Below, piece by piece: positions 62,216 to 64,000 of a stretch of 64,000 bases of DNA (positions within the stretch are counted from its first letter, which is position 1; every line of letters begins with the position of its first letter). The translations under genes were made by a program, and so were the position numbers. This DNA comes from Terriglobus albidus (GTDB lineage: Bacteria; Acidobacteriota; Terriglobia; Terriglobales; Acidobacteriaceae). The notes under the pieces are model-generated. The model saw nothing but the letters and a program-made list of their open reading frames with translations, ran no database searches and was not told the DNA's origin. Where the stretch lies: NCBI RefSeq assembly GCF_025685425.1, contig NZ_JAGTAS010000050.1:1-64000 (forward strand), in the 5' to 3' direction.

Positions 62216-63406
62216 CTACGTTTGGCGTTCGCTGGCTTCGCTCAGGGTGACGCGCAACTCAAGCTTCTTGCGTCCGCGGAAGATTGTGACTGTGACCGTA
62301 TCGCCTGCCTTATGGGAGTTCATCACGTCGGAGACATCCTGCTGGGTGGTGATGTCCTGTCCATCGATTTTGACGATGAGGTCACCACCGATCATCACCG
62401 GTGTGTTGCCCATGTAAGCGCGCTGTGAGCCGCCCTTCAGGCCGGCCCGTTCTGCGGCACCGCCGGGCAGGACCCTCTCCACCAGGACTCCGTAGTCGGC
62501 TGCGAGGCCCAGCTGGTCGGCGATATCCGGGCCGATGGGCAGTGTGACAACATCCAGCGCCGGACGGCGAACATGGCCATAGCGGGCGAGGTCGTCGACG
62601 AAGGCACGGGCAGTATTGATGGGGATGGCGAAGCCGATGCCGGCGCTCTGGTCGCTGCCGTTGGAGGCAATCATCGTGTTGATGCCGATGACCTCGCCGC
62701 GCGAGTTCAATAGCGGTCCACCGGAGTTGCCGGGGTTGATGGCGGCGTCGGTCTGGATAGCGTTGTCGATGGCTGCTCCTGTCGGTCCGCGGACGGAGCG
62801 AAGGGCGGAGATGATGCCGCGGGTCATGGTTCCGTTCAAGCCGAAGGGATTGCCGATGGCATAGACCTTCTGCCCAACGACGATGTTCTTGGAGTCGGCC
62901 AGGGTGACAGGAGTCAGGTTGGGCGCATTGATCTGCAGTAGCGCCAAGTCATGGCTCTTATCCACCTGAACCACATTGGCCTTGTACTTGTGCTTGTCGC
63001 TCAGCGTGACTTCGATGCGTTGGCCATCCTGAATCACGTGGTTGTTGGTGAGGATGTGGCCCTCTTTATCGATGATGAACCCGGTACCCATACCCTGCTG
63101 GGGAACAGGACCGTAGAAGAAATCGAATGCGACGGTCGTAGAGGTAACGTTCACCACGCTCGGCAGTGTGCGCTTGTAAACGTTGATGTTGTTCTGCTCT
63201 TCCGCATCAAACTCCGGCGCTGCGTTGGCGACGGTCATATGGAAGTTGCCCAGAGGGCCGTTCACCGCGGTTGTTCCATTGCCCGGCAGTGACGGAAAGG
63301 CGCTCTTCACCCAGTTACCGATGGTTCCTGACGGCACCATGTAGGTTGTCAGCAGGTAGAAACCGCTCACCAGAAGGAGCACGAGCAGTACGCGACGCAT
63401 CTTCAT
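62216..63406 (-). CDS. HtrA/DegP-family serine protease
   Basis: This 396-residue protein has an N-terminal membrane anchor (LLVLLLVSGFYLLTTYMV), a trypsin-like domain with His123 (LTNNHVI), Asp153 (KSHDLALL) and Ser228 (NPGNSGGPLL), and one C-terminal PDZ domain. It degrades or senses misfolded periplasmic proteins and is DegS-like in size. It lies 34 bp downstream of coaE on the same strand. Confidence 0.93.
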   Translation of the reverse strand: MKMRRVLLVLLLVSGFYLLTTYMVPSGTIGNWVKSAFPSLPGNGTTAVNGPLGNFHMTVANAAPEFDAEEQNNINVYKRTLPSVVNVTSTTVAFDFFYGPVPQQGMGTGFIIDKEGHILTNNHVIQDGQRIEVTLSDKHKYKANVVQVDKSHDLALLQINAPNLTPVTLADSKNIVVGQKVYAIGNPFGLNGTMTRGIISALRSVRGPTGAAIDNAIQTDAAINPGNSGGPLLNSRGEVIGINTMIASNGSDQSAGIGFAIPINTARAFVDDLARYGHVRRPALDVVTLPIGPDIADQLGLAADYGVLVERVLPGGAAERAGLKGGSQRAYMGNTPVMIGGDLIVKIDGQDITTQQDVSDVMNSHKAGDTVTVTIFRGRKKLELRVTLSEASERQT

Positions 63407-63440
63407 ATAACTTCCTTTACGTTTCCTTTGCCTGTGAAGT

Positions 63441-64000
63441 TCAGGCCTTAAACGATTCTAGGCTCTCAGAGGCTGCTTTGAGCGCCTCCCACACCTGGAG
63501 GACCTGCCGGCGCAGATCTTCGAGCGTGCCGTCATTCCGGATCAGGAAATGGGATCGCTGCATTTTTTCAAAGTCGGACATCTGCGCCTCCATACGGCGG
63601 CGCGCATCGTCTACCGTTGCTCCCGGCTGCCGCGCCAGGAAGCGTTCGATGCGAACCTGTTCCGGAGCATAAACCAGTACGATCCGGTCGAAACGATCGC
63701 GCAGGTTGCCATATTTCGTCTCGAAGAGCAGTGCGGTTTCGACGACGCAGACGGCATTGGGTTCGCGTTGTCCGATCTCTGTCATCCATGCGGCCTGGGC
63801 TGCGATGGTGGCCGGATGGACGATGGCGTTCAATTCCTCGACGCGGCCGTCGGTGAAGGCGATCTTTGCCAGCCGCGCACGATCCAGCGTGCCGTCGGCT
63901 GCGAGCACCTCTGTGCCGAAGTGCGCGACAATACGGTCGAAAACGTCATGGCCCGGCTGCATCAGCCTGCGGCCGATCTCATCGGCCTGGATAACGTGCG
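63441..64000 (-). CDS. coaE: Dephospho-CoA kinase, N terminus beyond the window
   Basis: This 186-residue fragment of CoaE phosphorylates dephospho-CoA in the last step of CoA synthesis. The frame stays open to the window edge and reads HVIQADEIGRRLMQPGHDVF before a Met at 63962, which is the family's D-A-D region, so that Met is not the start. The P-loop (GxTGSGKS) is beyond the window. AFTDGRVEELNAIVHP and the LID region RFLARQPG follow. It precedes htrA by 34 bp. Confidence 0.93.
   Translation of the reverse strand, partial: HVIQADEIGRRLMQPGHDVFDRIVAHFGTEVLAADGTLDRARLAKIAFTDGRVEELNAIVHPATIAAQAAWMTEIGQREPNAVCVVETALLFETKYGNLRDRFDRIVLVYAPEQVRIERFLARQPGATVDDARRRMEAQMSDFEKMQRSHFLIRNDGTLEDLRRQVLQVWEALKAASESLESFKA

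Overview
The window reads as a chromosomal segment of a GC-rich, Gram-negative bacterium, most likely an Acidobacteriota member of the Terriglobia/Acidobacteriaceae type. This is inferred from the gene repertoire: an RND efflux operon with periplasmic parts, a glutathionylspermidine-synthase-like gene next to a lipoprotein, a HAD-UbiA fusion, a Gln-variant B3 metallo-beta-lactamase, and many secreted hydrolases of unknown target. No rRNA, tRNA, CRISPR array, prophage, transposase or integron was found. Most of the window is ordinary core and housekeeping sequence.

Layout. 0-3 kb: cupin protein, TetR repressor and a divergent DHA2 drug exporter with a clear operator between them. 3-18 kb: ligA, a Yip1-like membrane protein, acpP-fabF, rmuC, tag, folP, a PBP4-type dacB, an M28 peptidase, a pheS without pheT beside it, and a HAD-UbiA fusion. 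18-26 kb: a three-gene MdtABC-type RND efflux operon with no TolC or regulator next to it. 26-33 kb: a four-helix-bundle gene between inverted repeats, a CocE-type hydrolase, thiE, sthA followed by a DUF1579 gene and a second diverged copy of the sthA tail, then yqeY and an RNase HI with an extra C-terminal module. 33-40 kb: class V aminotransferase, lipoprotein plus glutathionylspermidine-synthase-like pair, B3 metallo-beta-lactamase, galU, a P-loop ATPase and a DUF885 protein. 40-50 kb: mfd, a small unknown gene, gatB, a secreted unknown, a histone-H1-like protein, fmdB and serA. 50-64 kb: a membrane spermidine-synthase-like protein, purM-purN, a DCC protein, hemL, an MFS exporter, a polysaccharide deacetylase, a deoxynucleoside kinase, bcp, two secreted unknowns, an HtrA protease and the start-truncated coaE.

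The least ordinary material lies between genes. Nearly every convergent gap carries one of several repeat families. (a) Mosaics of short palindromes, often with TTCG loops, ending in a GGGGCACC-like tail. (b) REP-like GGCTTCAGCC palindromes. (c) Heptamer (RGTTSCT) and octamer (TGAATRRT-like) microsatellites that sit on or next to stop codons; the octamer forms carry stop codons in all three frames. Two of these microsatellites form an imperfect 44-bp inverted repeat ending at the stop codons of two convergent genes. Two others form a 33-bp inverted repeat around the four-helix-bundle gene. This stop-anchored repeat pattern is the best candidate in the window for something undescribed. I see no new multi-gene defence or metabolic system.
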